Shown: in pieces, positions 45,001-52,404 of the stretch | Layout: each line of letters begins with the position of its first letter | Position numbering within the stretch: position 1 is the stretch's first letter | Assembly: GCF_003967195.1 (NCBI RefSeq) | Contig: NZ_AP018725.1 | Coordinates: 434,001 to 498,000, forward strand | DNA length: 64,000 nucleotides | Source: Sulfuriflexus mobilis | Lineage (GTDB): Bacteria; Pseudomonadota; Gammaproteobacteria; AKS1 | Direction: 5' to 3' | Notes under the pieces: model-generated | What the model saw: the letters and a program-made list of their open reading frames with translations, nothing else | What the model was told of the DNA's origin: nothing | Databases searched by the model: none | Translations under genes and position numbers: made by a program

Positions 45001-45129
45001 ATGAATTTTACACGCGAGAACATTCTGGATATTGCCTTGATCTTTGAAGAGGCCAATGGCAACACCATAGATGACAATGATTCACTTTTGGTTAAGAACT
45101 CAGGTCTATCTGAATTATCACCGAATTAA
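45001..45129 (+). pseudogene. truncated cassette 5 gene
   Basis: A 42-codon frame with a good ribosome site (AAAGGTAAG) starts 13 bases after an attC core: MNFTRENILDIALIFEEANG and on. Its stop lies at the junction with an IS110-family transposase remnant, so the gene was probably longer and was cut by that element. No family recognised. Confidence 0.5.
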
Positions 45130-45724
45130 ATAGAACAAATGCTGATGTAGGTGATGCTCGGGTCTTCAAGAACGGTCGGCAGTTTGCCGCCTGGTTAGGT
45201 CTGACGCCACGGCAGTACTCATCGGGTGGTAAAAGCCGGTTAGGCTCTATTACAAAGCGTGGTGATGTGTATATCAGAACCCTCCTGATACATGGGACAC
45301 GCTCGGTGCTACTTCATACCTCAAAACGTACGGACAGAAAGAGCCTATAGGTAGAAACGCTGAAGGCACGGCGGCACAGTAATGTGGCGGCGGTTGCCCT
45401 GGCGGCCAAACAGGCCCGGATTATGTGGGCGATGTTAACCCGCGAGGAAGATTATCGATTAGTGGCCTGAGTATTCAGGCTATAGTATAAACAAATGGAG
45501 TAAACCACAGCTTGCGTAGAATAGAGCGTGATGTGAACAGGTAGGACCAACACCCATTAAACCTGATAACGGTTGAGGCCAGAAGAGGCCGTTTAGCTTT
45601 TGTGGGATGGGTGTGCGGATTGCCATCAGGGCCAGAGAAGTGATTCTCATAAACAGGCCGGATATATTTTTGCAATCTTATTCTTGCGCAAGATCAACTC
45701 TGTTCTTGCAAACAGGGAGTCCAT
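45126..45724 (+). mobile_element. remnant of a second IS1111-attC element
   Basis: From about 45126 to 45470 one frame encodes the C-terminal part of an IS110-family transposase (RQFAAWLGLTPRQYSSGG, SITKRGDVYIRTLLIHGTRS, AAVALAAKQARIMWAML), broken by one TAG near 45350. The noncoding 3' end follows (45471-45714), ending in GGGAGTCCAT (45715-45724), which resembles the subterminal repeat of the complete element. The 5' two-thirds are lost. The sequence differs from the complete copy, so it is a different element. Confidence 0.8.
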
Positions 45725-45740
45725 ATATTAACCGTTAGAC
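45725..45740 (+). other. right half of an attC site beside the IS remnant
   Basis: ATATTAACC (45725-45733) then the core GTTAGAC (45734-45740). The core is 9 bases from the IS subterminal repeat, exactly as on the other element. The left half of this attC has been lost with the 5' part of the element. Confidence 0.65.
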
Positions 45741-45790
45741 GAATAAAACGTATTCATGATTTGGACCGATAATGTGACAAAGAGGATGAC

Positions 45791-45845
45791 AAAGGGGACA
45801 GATTTATTTAAATATATGACTTATCCAAATAAATCTGTCCCCTTT
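45791..45845. repeat. REP-like 19-bp inverted repeat
   Basis: AAAGGGGACAGATTTATTT (45791-45809) and its exact complement (45827-45845) with a 17-base loop. Sequences of the 'ggggacagatttattt' kind are widespread intergenic repeats in proteobacteria, often tied to RAYT/IS200-like transposases. The right arm runs into the 3' end of the minus-strand frame at 45821. Confidence 0.8.
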
Positions 45846-46024
45846 AGTTCATCACCCTTAAGCTGGACTTTGACTTGACCAGACGGTTCCACCACCGTAG
45901 TTGTGATGTGATACCCCGATACTACACCAAAACGTATTACTTCTTGTGCCGTCTTAATGACTAGATTCAGCGAAAGCGGGTCACTATTTTCAATCGATTG
46001 TGCATAACCCTGAATTGACAACAA
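45821..46024 (-). CDS. small secreted protein, possibly decayed at both ends
   Basis: From TTG 46024 the frame gives 67 residues, but the same frame is open upstream and reads RKYLRILITLLILLSIQGYAQ, a complete-looking signal peptide, without an ATG, GTG or usable start before it. The last codons (KGTDLFG) are encoded by the REP-like repeat, so the natural C-terminus has probably been replaced. Middle part: KTAQEVIRFGVVSGYHITTT. Likely a pseudogene or a gene with an unusual start. Confidence 0.4.
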   Translation of the reverse strand: MLSIQGYAQSIENSDPLSLNLVIKTAQEVIRFGVVSGYHITTTVVEPSGQVKVQLKGDELKGTDLFG

Positions 46025-46091
46025 TATTAGTAATGTAATTAATATACGTAAATATTTTCTATGGTTATGTCCTTTTATTAATAATCAGTAT

Positions 46092-46490
46092 TTAAGACTG
46101 TGGTCTCTGAACTAACTCAATTTGATAACCATCAGGATCAACAACAAAGGCAATAGTTTCGTTACTTCCAAGTAGTGGTGTTGCCTCGAAAATGACCTTA
46201 CCCCCTTTAGCCTTTATGTCGGCACAGGCGGCATAGCAATCATCAACGCTTATTGCGATATGCCCATAGGCATTGCCCATCTCATATTCCGATTTACCGT
46301 AGTTATAAGTCAACTCAAGAACGCAGGTGTCAGACTCTTCACCAAATCCAAGAAAGGTAAGTCTGTAGTTTTCTTTTGGTTGATCAAATTTACGTAATAC
46401 ACGCATGCCAATAACCTGAGTGTAAAAATCTATCGATCGTTGCATATCGCCAACACGTAACATCGTATGTAACATTCTTTGCTTACTCAT
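46092..46490 (-). CDS. gloA: lactoylglutathione lyase (glyoxalase I)
   Basis: 132 residues, standard GloA length. Converts the methylglyoxal-glutathione hemithioacetal to lactoylglutathione. Visible: MLHTMLRVGDMQRSIDFYT with the metal-binding His, VLELTYNYG (Glu), GNAYGHIAISVDD (His) and VDPDGYQIELVQ (Glu). It lies on the minus strand inside the integron region, opposite to the cassettes, and is less AT-rich. Confidence 0.9.
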   Translation of the reverse strand: MSKQRMLHTMLRVGDMQRSIDFYTQVIGMRVLRKFDQPKENYRLTFLGFGEESDTCVLELTYNYGKSEYEMGNAYGHIAISVDDCYAACADIKAKGGKVIFEATPLLGSNETIAFVVDPDGYQIELVQRPQS

Positions 46491-46586
46491 CGCCTATCTA
46501 AAAGTAATTGATTTAAAAGTGATGGGCTTACCTCTAATCAACGAGGCAGGCCCATCTTCTAAGGGAGCTCTTTGCTTACAAATTAC

Positions 46587-47390
46587 TTAGGCATAAAACG
46601 GAGAGTCCATTTCTCGACTAGCCGCTTCAGTTGCAACGCCATCAAACACACGCGTATAGAAAGCAGCGTTTAGCGATTTGGCCTCTGTAGGGAAATAATC
46701 GACAGCAAACTTAGTCGCGTTTTCTATCGTGTCGAAAGCATACAATCCACCTGGGGTGCCAGAGTGTAGTCCGCTTAACCATGTTTTAGCCAAAAGCCCA
46801 GGTTGTTCTTTTAGAACCGGGTTGAGTTCACGCCAGGGCGCTGTGGTATCGAAAGGCACAGCGTGCAATTGAACTTCTGTGTAAACAAATGCACCTGGTT
46901 TGCGATCAATTTTTCCATCGTAATGCATTGAATTCATATCACGGCTGGCTGTCTCGGTAGCATCAGCATCGAATACCCGTGTTGTTTGCGCAACGCCAAA
47001 TCCTCTTGCCTCTTCAGGGAAGTATCCCGTCACAAATTTTTGTGCATTTTCAATGCTGTCAAACGCATACATACCACCACCGGAGTGGTTTCCAACACCA
47101 TACAGCCAGGTCTTGTTGATAAAGCCAGGTTGTTTTTTGATATTCATATTGATTTTGTGCCACGGAATATCATCGAATTTTGGGACAGTTATTTGAAGTT
47201 CGGTATAAACAAACGCTTTCTGTGTCATGATTTTTTCCTTTCGAGTTGGGGTTAATTTTGACGCTGCCTCAATAACTCCCGTAATGGGTGTTACTATTGC
47301 CGCGCCAGCGGACGTTACGGCAAGTTTCAAGACTTTTCGGCGGTGTATGGACTTGCCTGTGGTTTTACTGATGTCCTTTTCTTTACTCAC
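46587..47390 (-). CDS. tandem YdhR-like monooxygenase-fold protein with possible Tat signal
   Basis: 267 residues from GTG 47390 (GGGAG upstream); ATG 47417 and an internal ATG at 47228 with a strong AAGGA site are alternatives. The leader HRRKVLKLAVTSAGAAIVTP looks like a twin-arginine signal. Two homologous domains follow, each starting AFVYTELQ(I/L)... and containing QPGFINKTWLYG or QPGLLAKTWLSG, GG-YAFD-IENA-KF and a final TRVFD. Each resembles YdhR, a small ferredoxin-like-fold putative monooxygenase. The internal start would yield a cytosolic form. Divergent from a TetR gene. Confidence 0.72.
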   Translation of the reverse strand: MSKEKDISKTTGKSIHRRKVLKLAVTSAGAAIVTPITGVIEAASKLTPTRKEKIMTQKAFVYTELQITVPKFDDIPWHKINMNIKKQPGFINKTWLYGVGNHSGGGMYAFDSIENAQKFVTGYFPEEARGFGVAQTTRVFDADATETASRDMNSMHYDGKIDRKPGAFVYTEVQLHAVPFDTTAPWRELNPVLKEQPGLLAKTWLSGLHSGTPGGLYAFDTIENATKFAVDYFPTEAKSLNAAFYTRVFDGVATEAASREMDSPFYA

Positions 47391-47427
47391 GTCGTATCTC
47401 CCTTGATTTAAAGGCATATTTAATATA

Positions 47428-47499
47428 TAACGATCACTATATTGTTATAGTATTAAATAACGATCGCTATTTGTCAATATCTAAACAGCGATCGTTACA
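47428..47499. promoter_or_regulatory. three TetR-type operator half/whole sites
   Basis: TAACGATCACTA (47428-47439), TAACGATCGCTATT (47458-47471) and, inverted, AACAGCGATCGTTA (47484-47497) share the core TAACGATCRCT. They fill the gap between the divergent YdhR-like and TetR genes, where a regulator of both would bind. Confidence 0.75.
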
Positions 47500-47515
47500 T
47501 AAAAGGTGATGTTTT

Positions 47516-48115
47516 GTGAGACATAAAGGTATCAATAAGGAAGAGACACGGCGGAAGATGCTCGACGCAGTGGGTCAGGGCTTTCGAGAACATGGCTATG
47601 CTGGTATTGGTGTTGATGGGCTTGCCAAGGCGGCGGGCGTCACGTCAGGTGCATTTTATTCACATTTCGGGTCAAAAGATGGGGCTTTCGAAGTTGCACT
47701 GGTAGCGGGGCTCAATGAGGTCATTGAGGGAATCCCAAAATATCAGAGTGAATATGGGGCCGATTGGGTTAGGGCTTTTGCAGAATACTATCTCGGTAAG
47801 CCTCACCGGCGAGATCTGGCTCGTGGTTGTGCGATGGCAACACTAACTTCAGAAGTTGTCCGATCAGGCGCCGAGGTACACGCTGAATATGAGAAAAAAA
47901 TGACAATGATTGCAGGGCTTGTCGCACGTGGTTTGGCAGGCGGTTCGGATGAGGATCGGCTTGCCAGGGCCTGGTCCATGCTTGGAGTATTGATTGGGGG
48001 GATAAATGTATCACGAGCAATGAAGGGTGCAAAAGTATCCGAAGAGGTTGCTGAGGCGATTAAATCTGCTGCGATTAAGTCTGCTGGTCGAGTGCGCTCT
48101 ACAGTGAAAAAATAA
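47516..48115 (+). CDS. TetR-family transcriptional regulator
   Basis: 199 residues from GTG 47516 with AAAGGTGATG upstream. The helix-turn-helix lies at about 9-55: ETRRKMLDAVGQGFREHGYAGIGVDGLAKAAG (quoted by its ends: ETRRKML, AKAAGVTSGAFYSHFGSK). The C-terminal half is a ligand-binding helical bundle with one Cys (RGCAMATL). It very likely represses itself and the divergent YdhR-like gene through the operators between them. Confidence 0.9.
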   Translation: MRHKGINKEETRRKMLDAVGQGFREHGYAGIGVDGLAKAAGVTSGAFYSHFGSKDGAFEVALVAGLNEVIEGIPKYQSEYGADWVRAFAEYYLGKPHRRDLARGCAMATLTSEVVRSGAEVHAEYEKKMTMIAGLVARGLAGGSDEDRLARAWSMLGVLIGGINVSRAMKGAKVSEEVAEAIKSAAIKSAGRVRSTVKK

Positions 48116-48317
48116 GCTGTAGTGATCGTACGGACCAAGGGTATGCCAGCTTTACCTAACAATAAGTTAGAGGTAGCAGGTCAGACCTGAACAATCTTGA
48201 TAACCAATTGATAAATAAAAATTAAAAAAACAGTCATAGTGATAATTAGCCCTTAGAGTGCCCTTTTTGTATAAAAAATTGCTAGTCTAAGGATAACGGG
48301 TTCTAAATAAGCACCCC
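48116..48317. other. gene-free stretch after the TetR gene
   Basis: Two hundred AT-rich bases with no supported gene. A short symmetric motif, ACCTAAC (48154-48160) followed by AATAA and GTTAGAG (48166-48172), looks like an attC reduced to its outer cores. Confidence 0.4.
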
Positions 48318-48416
48318 GTCTAACATGGTGCTCCAGCGGACAAAAAATGAAGTCACGAATTTTGCAAAGCAAAAATACGCGTCTTCATTATTCGCCGCAG
48401 AGCTTGGACGTTATGG
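48318..48416 (+). other. attC site before the 48413 gene
   Basis: Starts GTCTAAC (48318-48324), then TGCTCCAGCGGAC, and ends GCAGAGCTTGGAC-GTTATGG (core 48410-48416), 99 bp. GAAG/CTTC and GCGG/CCGC pair across the centre. The last core base is G instead of a pyrimidine. Confidence 0.72.
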
Positions 48417-48904
48417 TTCATAGTTATTATAAATCTTGCATTACCGTACTAGCGATATTGTTTGCTTTATGTGCTGATGCTGATGAATATATGATGCCAA
48501 ACCAAATACCTTGGTTATCTACTTCATTGATTACAGAGCTAAAGGAAGAAGGCTGTAAAATACCCAGAAATATAGATAGCTACTTTACAACAGGGGTTGT
48601 AGTTGGGCAGTTCGTGGCAAGAGGCCAAATAGATATAGCCATTCTTTGTGTAACTGACAGTAAAAAAGTTATCAAGATAATTTGGGGTGGAAATAAATCG
48701 TGCCCATCTGAGTTAGATAGTATTGGACAAAGTATTACCGTAGTAGACGGGGATTATATTTGGGAGCGATATGATGCTTATGGCGGGAATAAGCCACCTG
48801 GTGACATAATACACGAGGCAATCAATGATCATTATTTGGGGAAGGCATCAACTGTGTATTACTGCCACAATGGTAAATGGATTGAATTAACAGGCGCAGA
48901 TTAA
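48413..48904 (+). CDS. small secreted protein (integron cassette)
   Basis: 163 residues from ATG 48413, which lies within the attC core; a longer frame to 48347 would run through the attC and is rejected. A signal peptide (CITVLAILFALCADA) is followed by a mature part with about five Cys (EEGCKIP, AILCVTD, KSCPSE, YYCHNGKW), suggesting disulfides. Unknown function. AT-rich. Confidence 0.6.
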   Translation: MVHSYYKSCITVLAILFALCADADEYMMPNQIPWLSTSLITELKEEGCKIPRNIDSYFTTGVVVGQFVARGQIDIAILCVTDSKKVIKIIWGGNKSCPSELDSIGQSITVVDGDYIWERYDAYGGNKPPGDIIHEAINDHYLGKASTVYYCHNGKWIELTGAD

Positions 48905-48976
48905 ATATGCTCATATAATTCACTCTAGCCGATCACTATTGCACCGGCTGAGTTTATTGTTATCGTGATGTTAGAT
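48897..48976 (+). other. attC site, degenerate
   Basis: Right core GTTAGAT (48970-48976). The centre forms a stem AGCCG/CGGCT extended by ACTC/GAGT and AATT/AATA with single unpaired bases on one strand, as in attC. The left core (AGATTAA near 48898) is degraded. Confidence 0.6.
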
Positions 48977-48981
48977 CAAAT

Positions 48982-49431
48982 ATGAAAAAAACATTAAAAC
49001 GAATATCAGCCATATTAATAATGTTATGTTTTTTCTTACCGTTATCCCAGTGCCGATTATATCAGGCACCAGATAGCGAGCCCACTCCTGAGCAAATGCA
49101 AATGCAGAAAGAAAATGCAGCAACAAACCAATATGTTATTTTTAAAATGTCAGACGCATTCGATAAAATGGAATATAAAAGCTGGCTGGTGTTGTCGTTG
49201 TTTTTGTGGCCATTGGCATTTGTTACCATACAAGAGCTCATGGGGAAGAATAAGGTGAAATGGCTTATTCTCATCGCGCCGGTACTTGGTGCGGTGACAA
49301 TATATGGTATAACTCAATTATTTCTGTTCACCAAGATATTATACGGCGGTTATATTTGGATAGTGGCCATGAGCATATATACAATTATTATTTGTTTAGA
49401 GTTTGTGCAATTGTTTAAGAAGAAAGCCTAA
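48982..49431 (+). CDS. membrane protein of unknown function (integron cassette)
   Basis: 149 residues. A possible lipoprotein-type leader (ILIMLCFFLPLSQC) or first membrane helix, a polar Gln/Met-rich stretch (TPEQMQMQKENAATNQ), then three membrane helices (LVLSLFLWPLAFVTIQ, WLILIAPVLGAVTIYGI, IWIVAMSIYTIIICLEFV). No family recognised. It starts six bases after one attC core. Confidence 0.62.
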   Translation: MKKTLKRISAILIMLCFFLPLSQCRLYQAPDSEPTPEQMQMQKENAATNQYVIFKMSDAFDKMEYKSWLVLSLFLWPLAFVTIQELMGKNKVKWLILIAPVLGAVTIYGITQLFLFTKILYGGYIWIVAMSIYTIIICLEFVQLFKKKA

Positions 49432-49498
49432 CAGGAAAATCAAGCCGTTGGCCCCCGCTCTCCTGGGCGACCCAAACTTGAGATGTCAGAGTTAATGC
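49427..49498 (+). other. attC site, degenerate right core
   Basis: Starts GCCTAAC (49427-49433) over the stop codon; TCAAG pairs with CTTGA and CCCCGC with GGGCG in the centre; the right end GTTAATGC (49491-49498) departs from the GTTRRRY consensus. Confidence 0.6.
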
Positions 49499-49540
49499 AG
49501 ATGCCGGTCTAAAACTAAACATGACTTATTGGGGGATGCG

Positions 49541-49966
49541 ATGAACGATAAGACCGTTGTTGATGTTCACTGGAGTTTCTGGGTAATCGGTGCTGTCGCG
49601 CTGATCTGGAATGTTATGGGTATCATAAATTTCTTCGTACAGATGAATCCAGACGTGCTCACTGCCTATCGTGAGTCCGAGCGCGCGATAATAGAAGGTC
49701 GGCCTCTGTGGGCGACCGGAGGATTCGCGATAGCGGTTTTCGGCGGCGCACTGGGCTGCCTTCTGCTTCTGTTCAGGAAGTCGGCGGCGTACTATGTGTT
49801 TATCGCATCTCTACTGGGCGTGATGGTGACAATGGCCCATACCCTTGGCGTTGGTATCGACTTCGGCCTCGGTGAGATAGTGGGGATCATCCTCATGCCG
49901 CTGGCGGTGGCAGTATTTTTAATCTGGTATTCGAAGCGGGCCGAGCGCAAGGGCTGGATCAGCTAG
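49541..49966 (+). CDS. four-helix membrane protein (probable integron cassette)
   Basis: 141 residues from ATG 49541, preceded by GGGGGA. Four membrane helices (WVIGAVALIWNVMGIINFF, GFAIAVFGGALGCLLLLF, AAYYVFIASLLGVMVTMAH, IVGIILMPLAVAVFLIWY) and a basic C-terminus. Resembles small integral membrane proteins often annotated as 'sugar transporter-like' but no function can be given. Less AT-rich than its neighbours. Confidence 0.68.
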   Translation: MNDKTVVDVHWSFWVIGAVALIWNVMGIINFFVQMNPDVLTAYRESERAIIEGRPLWATGGFAIAVFGGALGCLLLLFRKSAAYYVFIASLLGVMVTMAHTLGVGIDFGLGEIVGIILMPLAVAVFLIWYSKRAERKGWIS

Positions 49967-50064
49967 AATCACAGGAGGGCTTGCTGTCGAGCCAGCAATC
50001 TATCATAGAGATGTAATATGCGTTAAAAGTGCTGTATCTCATTAATTTTGACAAGGAGAATATC

Positions 50065-50856
50065 ATGATATTTTTCAATAAATTGTCGTTAATGCGTGTA
50101 GCTTTAATCATCGCCACCATAAACCTGAGTGGATGCCTGTCAGAAGAAACATTTACATTACGCCCAATTCGAACGGCAACCATTTTAGAGTCAAATTTCA
50201 AAAATTTTGGTATCTGTAATGCAGGTGTCTTCACCTTTGTGGACAGACGCCCGCCAAGTGCCTTCATCGAGGGGGCGTTCATACGAGAGCGTGAGTCATC
50301 GCGGTTCTCCGAAGCGGCGCATCTGACCGGTTACGAAGTACTGGTCCAACGGGGTGAGAGCTGTCACTTAATAACGGCCAATAAGTTTCAGACGGCTGTG
50401 GCGTTCGATCTTTCCAGTCTGCCCTCCACTGCAGTGGTTGCAGCCGAGTTAAGAATCAATGATTCGGTATATGGTGGCACCGACGCGCCAGTGGGTTTCG
50501 GTACGAGAGAACAATGTTCGGTTCTTGTCGTGGGGCAGGCAACGGAAACGTGGGCATCCGGGATTTTTCTGCGAGGGGGCCTTCCGGAAGAAAGGGTGGG
50601 AGACGGTCCGCGTGCGTTTATTACATGGAGGCCGGCCCGTCCTGAGCCTGGCCCATACTACAGAATTCCCCCTATAGACATCACCACGACGGTAAGTGAG
50701 TGGGCGCGCGGCACCCAGCCGAATCATGGCTTTGTCATTACCCCAGATAGTGATGCCGTCAGTCGTGTTGCCGCGGGTATAAGAGAGGGGGGCGTCATGT
50801 GTCCCGTGTGGCTGGATCGTTTTGAATTGGTCGTTACGGTCGCCGTATCAGGTTGA
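50065..50856 (+). CDS. lipoprotein of unknown function
   Basis: 263 residues from ATG 50065 with AAGGAG eight bases upstream. The lipobox is LSGC after a hydrophobic leader (MRVALIIATINLSGC). The mature part has the pattern of DNRLRE-like beta-sandwich modules: AVAFDLSSLPSTAVVAAEL and later DITTTVSEWARGTQPNHGFV. Probably an outer-membrane or periplasmic lipoprotein. No attC is seen between it and the next two genes. Confidence 0.68.
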   Translation: MIFFNKLSLMRVALIIATINLSGCLSEETFTLRPIRTATILESNFKNFGICNAGVFTFVDRRPPSAFIEGAFIRERESSRFSEAAHLTGYEVLVQRGESCHLITANKFQTAVAFDLSSLPSTAVVAAELRINDSVYGGTDAPVGFGTREQCSVLVVGQATETWASGIFLRGGLPEERVGDGPRAFITWRPARPEPGPYYRIPPIDITTTVSEWARGTQPNHGFVITPDSDAVSRVAAGIREGGVMCPVWLDRFELVVTVAVSG

Positions 50857-50882
50857 TATGCCTACGTAAGAGGTGAGTTCAA

Positions 50883-51287
50883 TTGAAGAGACCGTTATCA
50901 ATAACCCTGATTGCCTGGTTTTTTATTGTCTATGCCGTTTTGTCACTTATTCCGAAGTTGATATTGTTCATAAGCCCGGAAGCCTATGACATGGCTAAAG
51001 ACTATAGTGCCTTACACAAAAGCAATGAAATACTGTCCATTCCCTTTTGGGCTCAGATACTACATGCCTGTTTGGGTTCGGTGGTCTTGGCGATTTCAGG
51101 GCTGTTCATGCTGAAGGGCAAGGCATGGGCGAGAACGACTTTAGTGGTATGGATATTAAGTGTGGTTATTATTACCTTTCTGGTGGCCGGGCTCACGCTT
51201 CAGCTCTATACAAAATCTGTTGTTGCTATAATTATATTCCTGATGCTTTATTGGCCAGGGGCCAATAAATATTTTAAAGTGAATTGA
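50883..51287 (+). CDS. small integral membrane protein
   Basis: 134 residues from TTG 50883 with AGGTGAG upstream. Four membrane helices: ITLIAWFFIVYAVLSLIP, WAQILHACLGSVVLAISGLF, TLVVWILSVVIITFLVAGL and VVAIIIFLMLYWPG. No known family or polar active-site residues. Confidence 0.62.
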   Translation: MKRPLSITLIAWFFIVYAVLSLIPKLILFISPEAYDMAKDYSALHKSNEILSIPFWAQILHACLGSVVLAISGLFMLKGKAWARTTLVVWILSVVIITFLVAGLTLQLYTKSVVAIIIFLMLYWPGANKYFKVN

Positions 51288-51335
51288 GCGCAAGGAACCG
51301 CGTGGCGCTTTATTTAATCGTCTGGCAGAAAAGAC

Positions 51336-51797
51336 ATGATCACATTACTAGGCACATTATTCACTGTCGCATTACTGATAGTGGCAATCATCTGGCTGAA
51401 AATCCGGCTGGTCTTTTCGGTGCTTGCATTTATCGCGGCGGCGCTTGCTGCAGCGCTTTTGTCGACGATGATCCTCACTGACATCCCCACGTCTGAACTG
51501 TTAGTGTTTTCTGAGTGGAGCACAAAGATTGCAGTGCCTGTTGCGACTTTTGTGTCGCTATTGGGGCGGCTCAGTTTAAGGCTGCCGCGTTTCGTGGCAT
51601 TCATGCTGTTTGTTTTTGCGGGGGTTTTTGCCGGCTACCTTTGCAGTGTCATCGTCTGGAAATTTTATCTCGGCCCCTGGTTTATGCTCCCCGTGGTTTA
51701 CGCCTGGACACTAGGTGCGTTGGGGGCCTTTCTTGCGGCGACAAAAATGTGGCCAATCTTTAACAAGCCGGAGCAAGCCGTTATCTCAACTTCCTGA
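51336..51797 (+). CDS. integral membrane protein of unknown function
   Basis: 153 residues with about five membrane helices (ITLLGTLFTVALLIVAIIWL, LVFSVLAFIAAALAAALL, FVAFMLFVFAGVFAGYLC and FMLPVVYAWTLGALGAFLA are clearest). The last codons lie within the putative final attC. No family recognised. Confidence 0.62.
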   Translation: MITLLGTLFTVALLIVAIIWLKIRLVFSVLAFIAAALAAALLSTMILTDIPTSELLVFSEWSTKIAVPVATFVSLLGRLSLRLPRFVAFMLFVFAGVFAGYLCSVIVWKFYLGPWFMLPVVYAWTLGALGAFLAATKMWPIFNKPEQAVISTS

Positions 51798-51846
51798 CAG
51801 CGGCGCGTTCCGCGCTTGTCTTTAGCTAGTGATGTTGACGTTAAGC
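51782..51846 (+). other. putative last attC site of the array
   Basis: Begins TCTCAAC (51782-51788), holds a GC-rich stem (GACAGCGGCG with CGCGCTTGTC) and ends in a good core, GTTAAGC (51840-51846). Beyond it the sequence returns to GC-rich backbone genes. Confidence 0.5.
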
Positions 51847-51915
51847 AATAACGACTGCTGAGGCCGACATCGGGCAGACCTGCATGTGCCGGTGCGAGGG
51901 CGCGCAGGGAAATTA

Positions 51916-52344
51916 TCAGGCAGACTTGCGGGATAACTTGCCGAGCAGGCCGCCCTTGTCACCCTGGGGATTATTCGCGATCAGCTTGCCGCTGATGCGG
52001 GCACCGCTGCGGATCTCGATCTTGCCGTAATAGACGTTACCGGTGACGTGTGACTGCGGGTGCAGGGTCACGGTGCCCGAGGCATGTACATCGCCAACAA
52101 TGGTACCGTTGATCTCGGCCTCACCGACGCTGATGTTGCCCGTGATCGTGCCTTCGCGGCTCAGGGTCAGGCGACTACGTTCTTTATGGCCTTCCAGGTT
52201 ACCGGTAATGTTGCCATCAACGTGCAGGCCGCCACTGAAGTCCATGTCACCGCGCAGGCTTACACCCTTGCCGATCATGCAGTGGACGACATCGGCAGCG
52301 GTTATGTCGTCCGTCTTGGCCGGTTGTTCTGTATTGTCCGTCAT
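51916..52344 (-). CDS. bactofilin (polymer-forming cytoskeletal protein)
   Basis: 142 residues from ATG 52344. The central bactofilin domain is a beta-helix of short repeats visible as VSLRGDMDFSGGLHVDGNI, GTITGNISVGEAEING and IVGDVHASGTVTLHPQSHV (each under 20 residues), with a disordered N-terminus and a basic C-terminus (GKLSRKSA). Bactofilins self-assemble into filaments that place envelope enzymes. It lies just outside the integron. Confidence 0.88.
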   Translation of the reverse strand: MTDNTEQPAKTDDITAADVVHCMIGKGVSLRGDMDFSGGLHVDGNITGNLEGHKERSRLTLSREGTITGNISVGEAEINGTIVGDVHASGTVTLHPQSHVTGNVYYGKIEIRSGARISGKLIANNPQGDKGGLLGKLSRKSA

Positions 52345-52404
52345 GTTGTTTCTCCCATGCCCATCCACTTGCGGTGGGCTGTTTAGCATACCAGAAAGGC
52401 CGCC

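Noticed and set aside
48347-48412. Longer start for the 48413 gene
   Set aside because: The extension would be encoded by the attC site and looks unlike a signal peptide.
49967-50028. attC site after the 49541 gene
   Set aside because: A GCTTGCTG/CAGCAA stem and GTTAAAA are present, but the right core does not fit GTTRRRY and no left core is seen.
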